DNA of 41,756 nt from positions 1 through 41,756 of the forward strand of contig JAFGHH010000032.1 of assembly GCA_016930215.1 (NCBI GenBank), read 5' to 3'. The DNA is from Deltaproteobacteria bacterium (GTDB lineage Bacteria; Myxococcota_A; Polyangia; DRWM01; JAAZOP01). The notes under the pieces are model-generated. The model had not been told where the DNA came from, made no database searches, and saw only the letters and a program-made list of their open reading frames with translations. Made by a program: the position numbers and the translations under genes. This document shows positions 1 to 8,737 of the stretch, one piece after another (positions within the stretch are counted from its first letter, which is position 1; each line of letters opens with the position of its first letter).

Positions 1-1678
1 AGTCGTGGCCCTTGGTCACCATCTGCGTGCCGACCAGCACGTCCAGCGCACGGGCCCGCAGCCGCTCCAGCACCCGCTCGCCGGTCGCTCCCGGGGCCAC
101 GTCGCTGTCCAGCCGCGCGACGCGCGCCGCGGGGAACAGCTCCTGCACCGCCGCCACGACGCGCTCGGTACCCAGTCCCCGCAGGTCCAGCTCCGGGCCG
201 CCGCACGCCTCGCAGCGCTCCGGCACGGCCCGGTCGAAGGCGCAGTAGTGGCACAGCAGGGCGTTGCGCGCCTTGTGGTACGCGAGTGCCACGCCGCACG
301 AGGGGCAGGCGACGAACGCGCCGCACGTCGAGCAGACGGCGGCCGGCGCGAAGCCCCGCCGGTTGAGGAACAGGATTGCCTGTTCGCCGCGCTGCAGCAC
401 CCGTTCCAGCGCCTCCACCAGCTCCAGCGACAGGAACGGATGCCGGACGTGGCAGCGCCGACGCTGCCGCAGGTCGCACAGGCGCACCTCCGGCAACGGG
501 CGCGGCGTCGCCCGCTCCGGCAGCTCGAGCAGCTCCAGCTTGCCGGTGTGGGCGTTCCGGAACGACTCGAGCGACGGGGTCGCGGAGCCGAGGACCACGA
601 CCGCCCCGGCACTCCGCGCCCGCAGCAGCGCCAGGTCCCGCGCGTGATAGCGGAACCGCTCGGCCTGCTTGAACGACGGGTCGTGCTCCTCGTCGACCAC
701 CACCAGCGCCAGGTCGCGCACCGGGGCGAACAGCGCCGAGCGGGCGCCGACCGCCACGCGGGCGCGACCGGCCTGGAGTGCCGCCCAGGCCCGCCGGCGT
801 TCCCGCGCCGACACGGCGCTGTGGACCACCGCCACGCCCTCGCCGAGCCGCGCGCGGAAGCGTCCGACGAGCTGTGGGGTGAGCGCGATCTCGGGTACGA
901 GCACCAGGCAGGCCCGCCCCGCCTGCAACACCTCCGCCGCACAGCGCAGGTAGACCTCGGTCTTGCCGCTCGCCGTCACCCCGTGCAGCAGGAAGCCCCG
1001 GTACTGCCCGGCGCGCGTCGCCGCGAGGATGCCGGCGATCGCGGCCTGCTGTGCCGGGGTCGGCTCCGGCGGCGCGCTGCGTTCGCTCGGCGGCAGGGCC
1101 GCGAACGGGTCGGGCGGCTCCCGTTCCTCGAGCCGCACCAGCTCGCGCGCGGCCAGCGCCCGGAGGGAGGCCCGCGTGACCCCCAGCTCGTGCTCGGCTT
1201 CCGCCTGTGTCAGCTCGCCCCGCTCCGCGAGCGCGGCCAGCAGCGCGCGCTGCCGCTCGCCCAGCCGACCGGCCGCGGCGGCGCCCGCGGCGGGCAGCAC
1301 GAAGCGCTCCCGACGCACGGGGCCCTCGGCGGCGCGGGGCAGGGCGGCGCGCAGCGCCTCGCCCGGAGGCGCGAAGTAGTACTTCGCCGCCTCCACCAGG
1401 AACCGCACGAACGCCGGCTCCAACCCCGGCTGGTCCTCGGGAACGGCCTGCACGTCCCGCAGCCGTGCCGCGGCCTCCGGCGGGAGCGTCCCGCGACGCA
1501 CGGCGACGACGAACCCCGACGCGCGCCGCGTGCCGAGCGGGACCGTGACCCGTCGACCCGCGGCCACCGACCCGGCGAGGGCATCGGGGACGTGGTAGGT
1601 GAGCGTGCCCGGCAGCGCCAGCGGCAGCAGCACGTCCGCCAGCAGCATCCCGGCCTGTTCCGGGTCGTCCTCACGCAT
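1..1678 (-). CDS. priA: Primosomal protein N' (PriA helicase), C-terminus cut by window edge
   Basis: ATP-dependent 3'-5' DNA helicase that restarts stalled replication forks by loading the primosome. The 559 residues in the window hold the N-terminal DNA-binding region, a helicase core with Walker A GVTASGKTEVYL (K239) and Walker B/DEEH box VVDEEHDPSFKQ (D329), and the PriA zinc region with paired cysteines from C449 (CSTCG) to C492 (CEACG). The last visible motif is VLVGTQMVTKGHD. The remaining helicase lobe and C-terminal domain lie left of base 1. The ATG at 1678 overlaps the stop of the upstream export-gate gene by 8 bases, so the two are probably translationally coupled. Identification is secure from motif order. 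PriA usually has about 730 residues or more, so roughly a quarter is missing. Confidence 0.96.
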   Translation of the reverse strand, partial: MREDDPEQAGMLLADVLLPLALPGTLTYHVPDALAGSVAAGRRVTVPLGTRRASGFVVAVRRGTLPPEAAARLRDVQAVPEDQPGLEPAFVRFLVEAAKYYFAPPGEALRAALPRAAEGPVRRERFVLPAAGAAAAGRLGERQRALLAALAERGELTQAEAEHELGVTRASLRALAARELVRLEEREPPDPFAALPPSERSAPPEPTPAQQAAIAGILAATRAGQYRGFLLHGVTASGKTEVYLRCAAEVLQAGRACLVLVPEIALTPQLVGRFRARLGEGVAVVHSAVSARERRRAWAALQAGRARVAVGARSALFAPVRDLALVVVDEEHDPSFKQAERFRYHARDLALLRARSAGAVVVLGSATPSLESFRNAHTGKLELLELPERATPRPLPEVRLCDLRQRRRCHVRHPFLSLELVEALERVLQRGEQAILFLNRRGFAPAAVCSTCGAFVACPSCGVALAYHKARNALLCHYCAFDRAVPERCEACGGPELDLRGLGTERVVAAVQELFPAARVARLDSDVAPGATGERVLERLRARALDVLVGTQMVTKGHD

Positions 1679-2714
1679 CGCGTTCCTCGAGCACGATGCG
1701 CAGCACCTCGGCCACCGCCTCGTACAGCCGTTCCGGGATCGCCGCTCCGAGCTCGCAGGCCAGGAGCGACCGCGCGACGGGTGCATTGCGGAGCACCGGG
1801 ATTCCCGCCGCGCGGGCCGCCGCCACGATCCGGCGCGCCAGGTCCCCCTCTCCCTTGGCCAGCACGACCGGCGCGCCGTCCGGATCGTCCTCCTCGTAGC
1901 GCAGGGCGACCGCCACGTGCGTCGGATTCACGACCACGCAGGTCGCCCGCGGCACGTCGAGCACCATGCGCTGGGCCAGCAGCTCGCGATGCAGGCGGCG
2001 CCGCTCCGCGCGCTGCTGGGGATCGCCCTCCTCCTCCCGCTGTTCCCGCCGCAACTCCTCGCGCGTCATCCGCAGGTCGCGTCGGTGCCGCCAGCGCTGG
2101 TAGAGCAGGTCGAGGACGCCCAGGGCCAGCAGCAGCGCGCCGGCGGCGACCGCCAGCCGCGCAAGCGCGACGAGCAGCGCCTGCGCGAGCGTTGCGGCGT
2201 CGCCCCGCGCGGCGGACACCAGCTCTGCCCACGAGCCGCGGGCGGCCAGCAAGGCCGCCGCCGTCACGACGAGGAACTTCGCCAGCGACTTCACCGCCTC
2301 GACCCAGCCGCGTCCGAACAGCCGTCGGACGCCCTGGGCGGGGCTCAGGCGTTCCAGGCGCGGCCGCAGCGGCTCGAACGTGAACAGGCCGCCGACCTGC
2401 ACGACCCCGGAGGCCAACGCTGCCAGCACCGCCGCCAGCAGCACGGGCAGCGCCAGTCGCAGCCCGAGCTGCATCCAGACCGTCGCCTCGCGCGACGCCG
2501 CCGCTTCCCCGGCGGACCCGGCGAGCGACAGCGTGCGCGCCAGGCCCTCGACGACCCGCGGCACGAGCGGCACGACCAGCAACGAGATCGCCGCCAGCGC
2601 GAACCACAACGAGACGGCCGCCGTCAGGTCGCGCGAGCGGGCCACCTGTCCGCATCGTCGCGCCTCCCGCAGCCGCCGCGGGGTCGGTTCCTCGGTCCGC
2701 GTCGTGTCCGCCAT
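1671..2714 (-). CDS. FlhB/SctU-family type III export switch protein
   Basis: Inner-membrane export-gate protein of flagellar or injectisome type III secretion; it cleaves itself at NPTH to switch substrate class. The 347-residue product starts MADTTRTEEPTPRRLREAR, the family's standard opening, has about four membrane segments in the first 200 residues, and carries the autocleavage site NPTH at residues 263-266 followed by the usual C-terminal domain. The stretch RRRLHRELL before the site and VVVNPTHVAVAL are nearer in style to injectisome SctU than to FlhB, but this is not decisive. ATG at 2714 was chosen because it gives the canonical N-terminus and has AGGTGG upstream; an in-frame extension to 3272 would run through the divergent protease gene. 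No other secretion gene is visible nearby. The stop overlaps the priA start. Confidence 0.9.
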   Translation of the reverse strand: MADTTRTEEPTPRRLREARRCGQVARSRDLTAAVSLWFALAAISLLVVPLVPRVVEGLARTLSLAGSAGEAAASREATVWMQLGLRLALPVLLAAVLAALASGVVQVGGLFTFEPLRPRLERLSPAQGVRRLFGRGWVEAVKSLAKFLVVTAAALLAARGSWAELVSAARGDAATLAQALLVALARLAVAAGALLLALGVLDLLYQRWRHRRDLRMTREELRREQREEEGDPQQRAERRRLHRELLAQRMVLDVPRATCVVVNPTHVAVALRYEEDDPDGAPVVLAKGEGDLARRIVAAARAAGIPVLRNAPVARSLLACELGAAIPERLYEAVAEVLRIVLEERDA

Positions 2715-2772
2715 CGCCTGCCACCTACCCCCCGGTTGCTCCCGGGTCAATGCCGTAGCAGGATCGCCCCCC

Positions 2773-5649
2773 GTGAGGCGCGCCGTGCCGTTGTCCTGTC
2801 TCCTGTTGCTGCTGGTCGCCGACCGGACGACCGCGCAACCCGCGTCCCGCTCCCCCTTCGCGTCCTGGGCGGCCGACGTTGCGGCCCCGTCGCGCGCCGC
2901 CGCGGCGCCCTGGTTCGGGCGCGAGCTGCCCGACGACGGTTCCGGACGCGTCGATCGCGCCCGACCGCTCGCCGCCACACTCGACCGCTCCGGGCCCCTG
3001 GTCGGCGCCGACGCCGCCGCGGCGGACGGCATCACCGGTCGCGGGTCGCTCCTCGCGATCATCGATTCCGGCGTCGATTTCACGCACCCGGCGTTCCTCG
3101 ACGACCGCGGCCGGCCCCGCATCGTCTGGTATCTCGATCTGACGCTCCCCTCCCGCGGCTCGGCATCGCTCGACGACCGGGGTGGGGCGCTGTTTGGCCG
3201 CGACGATCTGGCCCGGGCGCTCCGCGACCCCGCGGCGCCCCGTCCGACCCCGGATCTCACCGGGCACGGCACGCGCGTGGCCTCGGTCGCCGCCGGAGAC
3301 GAGTCCCCCTATCGCGGCGTGGCGCCCGGCGCCGAATTCGTGGTCGTGCGCGCCGATCGGCTTCCCGGTGGGCGCTACGACGAGGCCGACGTGGCCGACG
3401 CCGTCGCCTTCGCCTTCGAGGCCGCGGCCGCCCTCGGGCGCCCGTGCGTCGTCAACCTCTCGCTCGGCGGCCAGGCCGGCGCCCACGACGGGTCGAGCTG
3501 GCTCGAGCGGGCGCTCGACGCCGCCGTGCTCGGCGGCTCCGGCGGACGAGCGGTCGTCGTCGCGGCCGGGAACGACGGCCAGAGCGGCGTGCATGCGCGG
3601 GTCGAAGCCCGAGCCGAAGCGCCCGGCCGCATCACGCTCGTCGTGCCGGGCAACTGCCCCCTGCCCGGCGCCTCGGCCGCCGTCCTGCTGCTCGACCTCT
3701 GGTCGAACCCCGGTCGCTCCTTCGCCCTGACCGTCGCTTTGCCGGACGGAACGCAGCACGACGTCCTGCCCGACGACGACCCGCTCGAGCTCGCCCTCGA
3801 GGGCGGTGCTGCCCTACGCCTCGAGCCGCCCCCGGCGGCCGGCCCCGCTTCCCGGCGTGCGGAGGCCCTGCTGGCCCTGGTCGGCGGCGAGGGCGGTTCG
3901 GTACCGCCCGGTCGCTACGCGCTCACCGTCCGCGGAGAGGCCACGGTCGATGCCTGGCTCGCCGTCGAGGCACAGGCGACGTTCCTGCCCGTGCGGCTGG
4001 ACGCGGACCTCGTCGACGAGACCACGCTGTCCCTGCCCGCCAGCGCCCGCGGTGCGATCGCCGTCGGCTCGTTCGCCGGCCGCTCGGCCTGGAGCAACCA
4101 CCTCGGTGCATGGGTGGAGCCCGGCGCGTCCCCCCTCGGGGCACCGTCCGCGTTCAGCGGGCGCGGCCCGACGGCCGATGGGCGCTTCAAGCCCGACCTG
4201 GCCGCGCCCGGCGAGTGGATTCTCGGCGCCCACTCCACCGATGCCGAGTGGCCGCTCGTTTCCGGCGGCCTCCCGGCCACGGGCCTCGAACCCCGCTGGT
4301 CCGCGGGGCGCGGCACTTCCCTTGCGGCACCGCACGTCGCCGGGGCCGTTGCACTCCTGTTCCAGCGCGAGCCGGGTCTGCATGCCGACGAGCTTGTCGC
4401 TCGCCTGCGTGCGGCAACCCGCGGGACCGGTCGGTGGGATCCGGCGGGCGGCTTCGGCCGCCTCGACGTGCCGACGCTCCTCGCTCCACTCCCTGCGGCG
4501 ACGCCCGCGGCCCGTGCCGTGCTGTCGCTCGCCCGGCCGCTGCTTCTCCCCGACGGTTCCCGTTGGACCGAGTTGGCCGTTCTCCGTCGCACCGACGGTG
4601 TTCCCGTCGCCGCCGACGGCTGCCGGCTGCGTTGGCCTTCCACGCTCGACGTGACTCCGCAGCAGGTCGGTCCGGCCTGGGTCGCGCGCGTCGATGCCTC
4701 GCGCCTCGCCCCGGGCCGTTGCGCCGAGCTCGCAACGCTCTCGGAAGACGGTCCCGAGGGCCGCGCCACGCTTTGCGTCGCTCCGGTTCCCGTCGCCGGC
4801 TGCGGCATCGCTTCCCGTCCCGCGCGCGGGACCCCGGCGCTGCTCGCCTGCCTGTGCCTGCTGGCGACGCTCGGCGGAGCGCGGGGTACCCGTCGTCGGC
4901 ATTGGCCGTTCGCGGCGGCGTCCGTCGCGCTGCACCTGGTGCTGCTCGGCCTCCTGGCCTGGGGCCTGCCCCTGTTGCCTGCTTCGACACCCGCACCGCT
5001 CGTCGCGGCCGGGATCCTCGCGGAGGTCGAGCATCGTGCGCCGCCGCCGCTTCCTTCGCCGCCACCACCGGACCCGGCACCATCACCACCGCCGCCCCGG
5101 ATCGAACTGGCGCGTCTCTCCGTCCCCGCGTCCGACCCGACCGCGAGGCCGCCGCGCCCCGCTCGACCGCGACGAAGCGCGGCGTCCGCGGACGCGCCGC
5201 GGTCGTCCGGTGTTCCGGTTTCCGGCACCGGCGCACCCGACCTCGCGCCCGGCGAGGGGTTCGACGCGCGGTCGCCGGGGCTTCCGTCGACGACCGTCGA
5301 TCCGCCCGGAATCCCGTCGGAGCCCGAACGGCCGGATCCACTTCCCGTCGCCCCCCCCGCGCCCGACCCGTGCGCGGCTGTGGCGAGCGATCTGCGTGCC
5401 GTTGTCGATGCCCACAAGCGCTATCCGCCGCTCGCCCGCCGCCGCGGTCTCTCCGGCACGGCCGTCGTGGCCTTCGAGCTGGCGCTCGACGGCTCGCTTG
5501 CGCGTCTCGACCTCGCCACGTCGTCGGGCTCGTCGCTCCTCGACGACGCCGCGCTGGCCGCCATCCGGGCGGCGGCCCCGTTTGCGGTCGGCGGCTGCTC
5601 GTTCACGCTTCCGCTGCAGTTTCGTTTGGAGGAGCCGGCGACGCCCTGA
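2773..5649 (+). CDS. Secreted subtilisin-like serine protease fused to a TonB-like module
   Basis: A 958-residue protein. A signal peptide (about residues 1-23) is followed by a subtilase domain with the triad D98 (IIDSGVD), H165 (GHGTRVAS) and S516 (GTSLAAPH), plus oxyanion Asn N267 (AAGNDG). After a beta-rich region comes CGIASR at about 677, a hydrophobic segment near 685-702 and an RRR cluster, much like a MYXO-CTERM anchor. The frame continues into a second hydrophobic segment (about 712-736), a long proline-rich stretch and a TonB C-terminal domain (about 867-958) with YPPLARRRGLSG and SSGSSLLDDAAL. Predicted topology is periplasmic protease, membrane hairpin, periplasmic TonB domain. 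The GTG start at 2773 puts the signal peptide at the N-terminus; a weak AGGA lies upstream. No ExbB/ExbD genes are nearby. Domain calls are secure; joint function is unknown. Confidence 0.87.
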   Translation: MRRAVPLSCLLLLLVADRTTAQPASRSPFASWAADVAAPSRAAAAPWFGRELPDDGSGRVDRARPLAATLDRSGPLVGADAAAADGITGRGSLLAIIDSGVDFTHPAFLDDRGRPRIVWYLDLTLPSRGSASLDDRGGALFGRDDLARALRDPAAPRPTPDLTGHGTRVASVAAGDESPYRGVAPGAEFVVVRADRLPGGRYDEADVADAVAFAFEAAAALGRPCVVNLSLGGQAGAHDGSSWLERALDAAVLGGSGGRAVVVAAGNDGQSGVHARVEARAEAPGRITLVVPGNCPLPGASAAVLLLDLWSNPGRSFALTVALPDGTQHDVLPDDDPLELALEGGAALRLEPPPAAGPASRRAEALLALVGGEGGSVPPGRYALTVRGEATVDAWLAVEAQATFLPVRLDADLVDETTLSLPASARGAIAVGSFAGRSAWSNHLGAWVEPGASPLGAPSAFSGRGPTADGRFKPDLAAPGEWILGAHSTDAEWPLVSGGLPATGLEPRWSAGRGTSLAAPHVAGAVALLFQREPGLHADELVARLRAATRGTGRWDPAGGFGRLDVPTLLAPLPAATPAARAVLSLARPLLLPDGSRWTELAVLRRTDGVPVAADGCRLRWPSTLDVTPQQVGPAWVARVDASRLAPGRCAELATLSEDGPEGRATLCVAPVPVAGCGIASRPARGTPALLACLCLLATLGGARGTRRRHWPFAAASVALHLVLLGLLAWGLPLLPASTPAPLVAAGILAEVEHRAPPPLPSPPPPDPAPSPPPPRIELARLSVPASDPTARPPRPARPRRSAASADAPRSSGVPVSGTGAPDLAPGEGFDARSPGLPSTTVDPPGIPSEPERPDPLPVAPPAPDPCAAVASDLRAVVDAHKRYPPLARRRGLSGTAVVAFELALDGSLARLDLATSSGSSLLDDAALAAIRAAAPFAVGGCSFTLPLQFRLEEPATP

Positions 5650-5668
5650 GCCGCCCGAGTTCGGCGTT

Positions 5669-6565
5669 CTACTGGACGAAGTAGCGGACCGAAAGCCCGA
5701 GTCGCGAGTCGCTGCGTACCCCGGATAGGTCCTGCTGGAAGCCGAAGTCCAGCGCCAGGTCGGTGTTGACATACCCGATCCCCGCCGCGATGCCGTGCAC
5801 GTCCGGCACGTCCTCGTAGCTGTAGCCGGCCCGCAGCACGAACGCGTCCGCGATCAGCACTTCCCCGCCCACGGCATACTTCATGCCGAGGTCCTGCTGC
5901 TCGTCGTAGCTCGACCAGTCGAAGCTCGCGTCGAACTCGAACCGCGCCGGTCCCACCGAAAGCCCGGCTCCGGTCACCAGCATCAACGGCGCCATCGGAT
6001 GGTCGAGATTGGTCAGGTTGGTGCCGGTCACGCCGACGAAGAACCGGTCATAGGTGAACATCGCCCCGGCATCCAGCGAGAAGTCGTTCAGCGACCCGTG
6101 GGGGAGGGTCAACCCTTCCGCGTAGTCGACGCGGACGTACTTCAGGTTCACACCGACGGCGATCAGGTCGGCGAACTGCATCGCGATGCCGGTGCGCACG
6201 TCGTAGTAGTTGCTCTGCTCGGCTTCGAGCCCGGTGTACGTGTAGGTGAAGCCGATGCCTCCCGCCACGGGCGTCGTCGAGTCGGTCGCCGCGACGCCGG
6301 CGACGTGACGCCCAAGGTCGTTCGCGAACGCCCACCATCCCTCCGTGTGGAACACGCGCCCCAGCGCGATCCCCGCCGGGTTGGAGAACATCGCCGTCGT
6401 GGCGACGCCGCCCCCCGCCTGTGCATCGGCCATCCCGAGCGACCGCGGCGTCGTCGGCAAGCCGACCGCTTGCGAGAGAGCCGCTTGCGCCGACCCGATG
6501 GCCGGAGCGCTCGCCAGCACCAGCACCATCGGCACGATCCACCACCGACCACCTGCACCCTTCAT
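5669..6565 (-). CDS. Outer-membrane beta-barrel protein, PorV/UPF0164-like
   Basis: A 298-residue predicted outer-membrane barrel. The N-terminus has a signal peptide ending near GSAQA, then a segment typical of PorV/FadL-like families: RSLGMADAQAGGGVATTAMF followed by SNPAGIAL. Alternating polar/hydrophobic strands continue to the aromatic C-terminus SVRYFVQ, the usual signal for barrel assembly. ATG at 6565 is chosen because it gives the signal peptide and has GGGAG about 7 bases upstream. The gene converges on the protease-TonB fusion with only 19 bases between stops and diverges from dnaA. PorV-like proteins act in type IX secretion in Bacteroidota, but here the name only describes the fold; substrate or partner cannot be told from sequence. 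Confidence 0.8.
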   Translation of the reverse strand: MKGAGGRWWIVPMVLVLASAPAIGSAQAALSQAVGLPTTPRSLGMADAQAGGGVATTAMFSNPAGIALGRVFHTEGWWAFANDLGRHVAGVAATDSTTPVAGGIGFTYTYTGLEAEQSNYYDVRTGIAMQFADLIAVGVNLKYVRVDYAEGLTLPHGSLNDFSLDAGAMFTYDRFFVGVTGTNLTNLDHPMAPLMLVTGAGLSVGPARFEFDASFDWSSYDEQQDLGMKYAVGGEVLIADAFVLRAGYSYEDVPDVHGIAAGIGYVNTDLALDFGFQQDLSGVRSDSRLGLSVRYFVQ

Positions 6566-6608
6566 CGCCACGCTCCCGCCGTTCGTCGCACACCACCGGC
6601 CGTTCCAG

Positions 6609-6636
6609 AGTCTACTGTCTCGATCCCACCTGTCCA
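6609..6636 (-). promoter_or_regulatory. Candidate sigma-70-type promoter for the barrel gene
   Basis: Reading the minus strand, TGGACA (6636-6631, five of six to TTGACA) is separated by 16 bases from TAGACT (6614-6609, four of six to TATAAT). This predicts a transcript start near 6602 and a leader of about 37 bases before the ATG at 6565. Seen by eye only. Confidence 0.4.
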
Positions 6637-6992
6637 GTTTTCGGTCCGTCTTGGTCGACCCTCGTCGCCATCGGCTCGTGCGCATCGTTGCATCGGCCGG
6701 ACCTTGTTCCCATCGCATTCCCCAACATCCGCATCGCGCAGAGCGTGTTGTCATCGTCGTCTCGCGCCCGCGCGATGCGCGGACGCCGCTCCTTTCGACA
6801 TCCGGTCAACCCCGATCTCGCCGGTCCACTTCCCACAACTTCCGCTGCGTCGGTTGTGCGCGACCTCCCGTTTCCCCTGTTCTTGCCGTGCCTTGCTTCC
6901 CCTGAACGTCCGTTCGTCTCGTTTCTCTCCCCCGGCTTTCCACACCGCTCGCGTCCGACAGATCTGCGGTTTCCGACGGTTGCCCCGCCACC

Positions 6993-7012
6993 CGTACACG
7001 AACCCTTGTACG
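6993..7012. promoter_or_regulatory. Inverted repeat upstream of dnaA, possible operator
   Basis: CGTACA and TGTACG are exact reverse complements separated by eight bases. Six-base half-sites one helical turn apart fit binding by a dimeric regulator. No regulator is identified, and a chance occurrence is possible. Confidence 0.25.
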
Positions 7013-7123
7013 ACCGCAGGCTCCTTCGTACCTTCGGCCTCCGTCGAAGCGGGGCTTGCGACGATTTCGTCTTTCGCTCGACTCAGGCATCGTACCGTCT
7101 CGCAGGAGATGGAAGGAAGGCAC

Positions 7124-8488
7124 ATGGTCGCTCTGAGCAGGGGAATGCCCACGATCAACGAACAAGACATCTGGGCCGAGACGCTGCGCAGCATCGAAGC
7201 CGACAGCGAAGGCGGCAATCTCGACATGTGGTTGAGCCAAGCGCGCTTGTTGCGCATCGAGGCCGGCGTCGTCCACGTCGAGGTCCTGAACGAGTTCTGT
7301 CGCGACTGGCTTCGCGAGCGCTACGTCGAACGCTTGCGTGCGCTCCTCGCGCGGCATTTCGACGGTCCCGTCCAGATCGAGCTGCACCTGGCCGAGGCGC
7401 CGGCCCGTTCGTCCACGCCGGCGCCTCCACCCAAGGTTCGACCGTCCCAGCCTGCCACGGCGCCCCAGGCCCCGCATCCTCGCTACACCTTCGACCACTA
7501 CGTCATCGGTCCCTCGAACCAGCTGGCTTGCGAGGCCGCCCGCTCCATCGGTGAACGCCTCGGGGATGCGACCCATCCGCTCTACATCTACGCACCATCC
7601 GGCCTCGGCAAGACCCACCTGCTCTCCGCGGTCGCCAACACCGTTGCGCTGCGTCGTCCGGGCTGTCGTGTCTTCTATCTTCCGACGCAGCGCTTCGTCG
7701 AGGAATTCGTCCACGCCGTCCGTGCGGGTGGGCTCGAGGCGTTCGATCGCAAGTACCGGGAGGAGTGCGACCTGCTGCTGCTCGACGACGTTCACGTCCT
7801 GCGCGGCAAGGATGGTACGCAGGAGCGTTTCTTCCACATTTTCAACGCATTGTACGACCGCCACGTCCCCATCATCATGACCAGCGACCAATGGCCCAAG
7901 GAAATCCCCGACCTCGAGGAGCGCCTTCGAACGCGCTTCTTGTGGGGGCTGCTGGTCAACATCGATCCCCCGGAGTTCGAGACGCGGGTCGCGATTCTCC
8001 GGCGCAAGGCCGAGGACGAGGGTCTCGATGTTCCGGACGACGTCGCTCAACTCATCGCTCTCAAGGTGACGGGCAGTGTCCGTGAACTGGAAGGCGTGCT
8101 CGGCCGTCTTGCCGCCCAGGCCGAGCTTTCCTCGCGCCCGATCAGTCTCGCCTTGGCGCAGGAGGTTCTCAACGTCCTGCTTCCCGCGGCGCCGCTTTCC
8201 TGTACGATCGAGGAGCTGCAGCGTGCCGTCTGCAGTCTGTTCGGCATCCACCTGAGCGACCTTCGCGGGCCAAGTCGCCGGCATTCCGTCACTCTTCCAC
8301 GGCACATCGCCATGTTCCTGGCCCGGGACGCTCTTCGCCTGCCGCTCCCGACCATCGGCGAACGCTTCGGCAATCGAGACCACACCACCGTGATGTCGGC
8401 CTGTCGACGCGTAGCAACCTTGCTGGAATCCGACGCTGCCACTCGGAACATCGTGCTCAATCTTCGTCGCCAACTGGGGCTCCCGTGA
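7124..8488 (+). CDS. dnaA: Chromosomal replication initiator protein DnaA
   Basis: AAA+ initiator that binds DnaA boxes and melts oriC. The 454-residue protein has domain I (about 1-85), a short proline-rich linker, the AAA+ core and the DNA-binding domain IV. Walker A reads APSGLGKTH (K163), Walker B LLLLDDVHVL (D221, D222), and the arginine-finger region EERLRTRF is intact. Domain IV ends with the DnaA signature GNRDHTTVMSACRRV. Walker A begins APS where most DnaA proteins have a glycine-rich GGVGLGKTH. Three in-frame ATGs (7109, 7124, 7145) are possible; 7124 has the strong GGAAGGAAGG just upstream, whereas the others have the purine run too close. The coding strand is C/T-rich, unlike dnaN downstream. 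Identification is certain. Confidence 0.97.
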   Translation: MVALSRGMPTINEQDIWAETLRSIEADSEGGNLDMWLSQARLLRIEAGVVHVEVLNEFCRDWLRERYVERLRALLARHFDGPVQIELHLAEAPARSSTPAPPPKVRPSQPATAPQAPHPRYTFDHYVIGPSNQLACEAARSIGERLGDATHPLYIYAPSGLGKTHLLSAVANTVALRRPGCRVFYLPTQRFVEEFVHAVRAGGLEAFDRKYREECDLLLLDDVHVLRGKDGTQERFFHIFNALYDRHVPIIMTSDQWPKEIPDLEERLRTRFLWGLLVNIDPPEFETRVAILRRKAEDEGLDVPDDVAQLIALKVTGSVRELEGVLGRLAAQAELSSRPISLALAQEVLNVLLPAAPLSCTIEELQRAVCSLFGIHLSDLRGPSRRHSVTLPRHIAMFLARDALRLPLPTIGERFGNRDHTTVMSACRRVATLLESDAATRNIVLNLRRQLGLP

Positions 8489-8597
8489 ACACCTTGACCT
8501 TCCTCGAGCTACCGTTGGGGAGAACGTGGGTACCGTGCGCTGGTTTCAGCACCCGTTCCCTGTGGTCAAGCTCACCTGTCTCGATACCGCCTGTTGC

Positions 8598-8606
8598 TTG
8601 TCCACA
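8598..8606 (+). promoter_or_regulatory. DnaA box
   Basis: TTGTCCACA matches the DnaA-box form common in high-GC genomes, one base from the E. coli consensus TTATCCACA. Confidence 0.6.
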
Positions 8607-8708
8607 GACCTTGCCCCCCGCCTTCCACGAACTTGCTCACCGACTTTCCGTCGTACCTTCGTCCACCTGGTGCGTTTTTCCCCTCTCCCCCCCGCCCCAG
8701 AAGATGAA

Positions 8709-8737
8709 TTGTTATGGACTAGCTTTTTCCCTATCCT
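8709..8737 (+). promoter_or_regulatory. Candidate dnaN promoter
   Basis: TTGTTA (8709-8714) and TATCCT (8732-8737) are 17 bases apart, each four of six to the sigma-70 consensus. The predicted start near 8744 leaves a leader of about 53 bases to the dnaN ATG. It lies inside the AT-rich stretch of the proposed origin. Confidence 0.4.

Larger units (their letters stand above)
6566..7123. other. 558-base pyrimidine-rich region upstream of dnaA
   Basis: No convincing gene is present. From about 6780 the plus strand is markedly C+T rich. A DnaA-box-like CTTTCCACA lies at 6936-6944 (one mismatch to TTWTNCACA) and a poorer CTTCCCACA at 6829-6837. An inverted repeat CGTACA-8-TGTACG (6993-6998 and 7007-7012) lies about 112 bases before the dnaA start and could be a regulator site. 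No strong -35/-10 pair was found. The region probably holds the dnaA promoter and may be part of a bipartite origin. Confidence 0.5.

Noticed and set aside
2380-2772. Upstream in-frame extension of the protease gene
   Set aside because: It would overlap the divergent export-gate gene, bury the signal peptide and add an Arg/Ser-rich low-complexity N-terminus.
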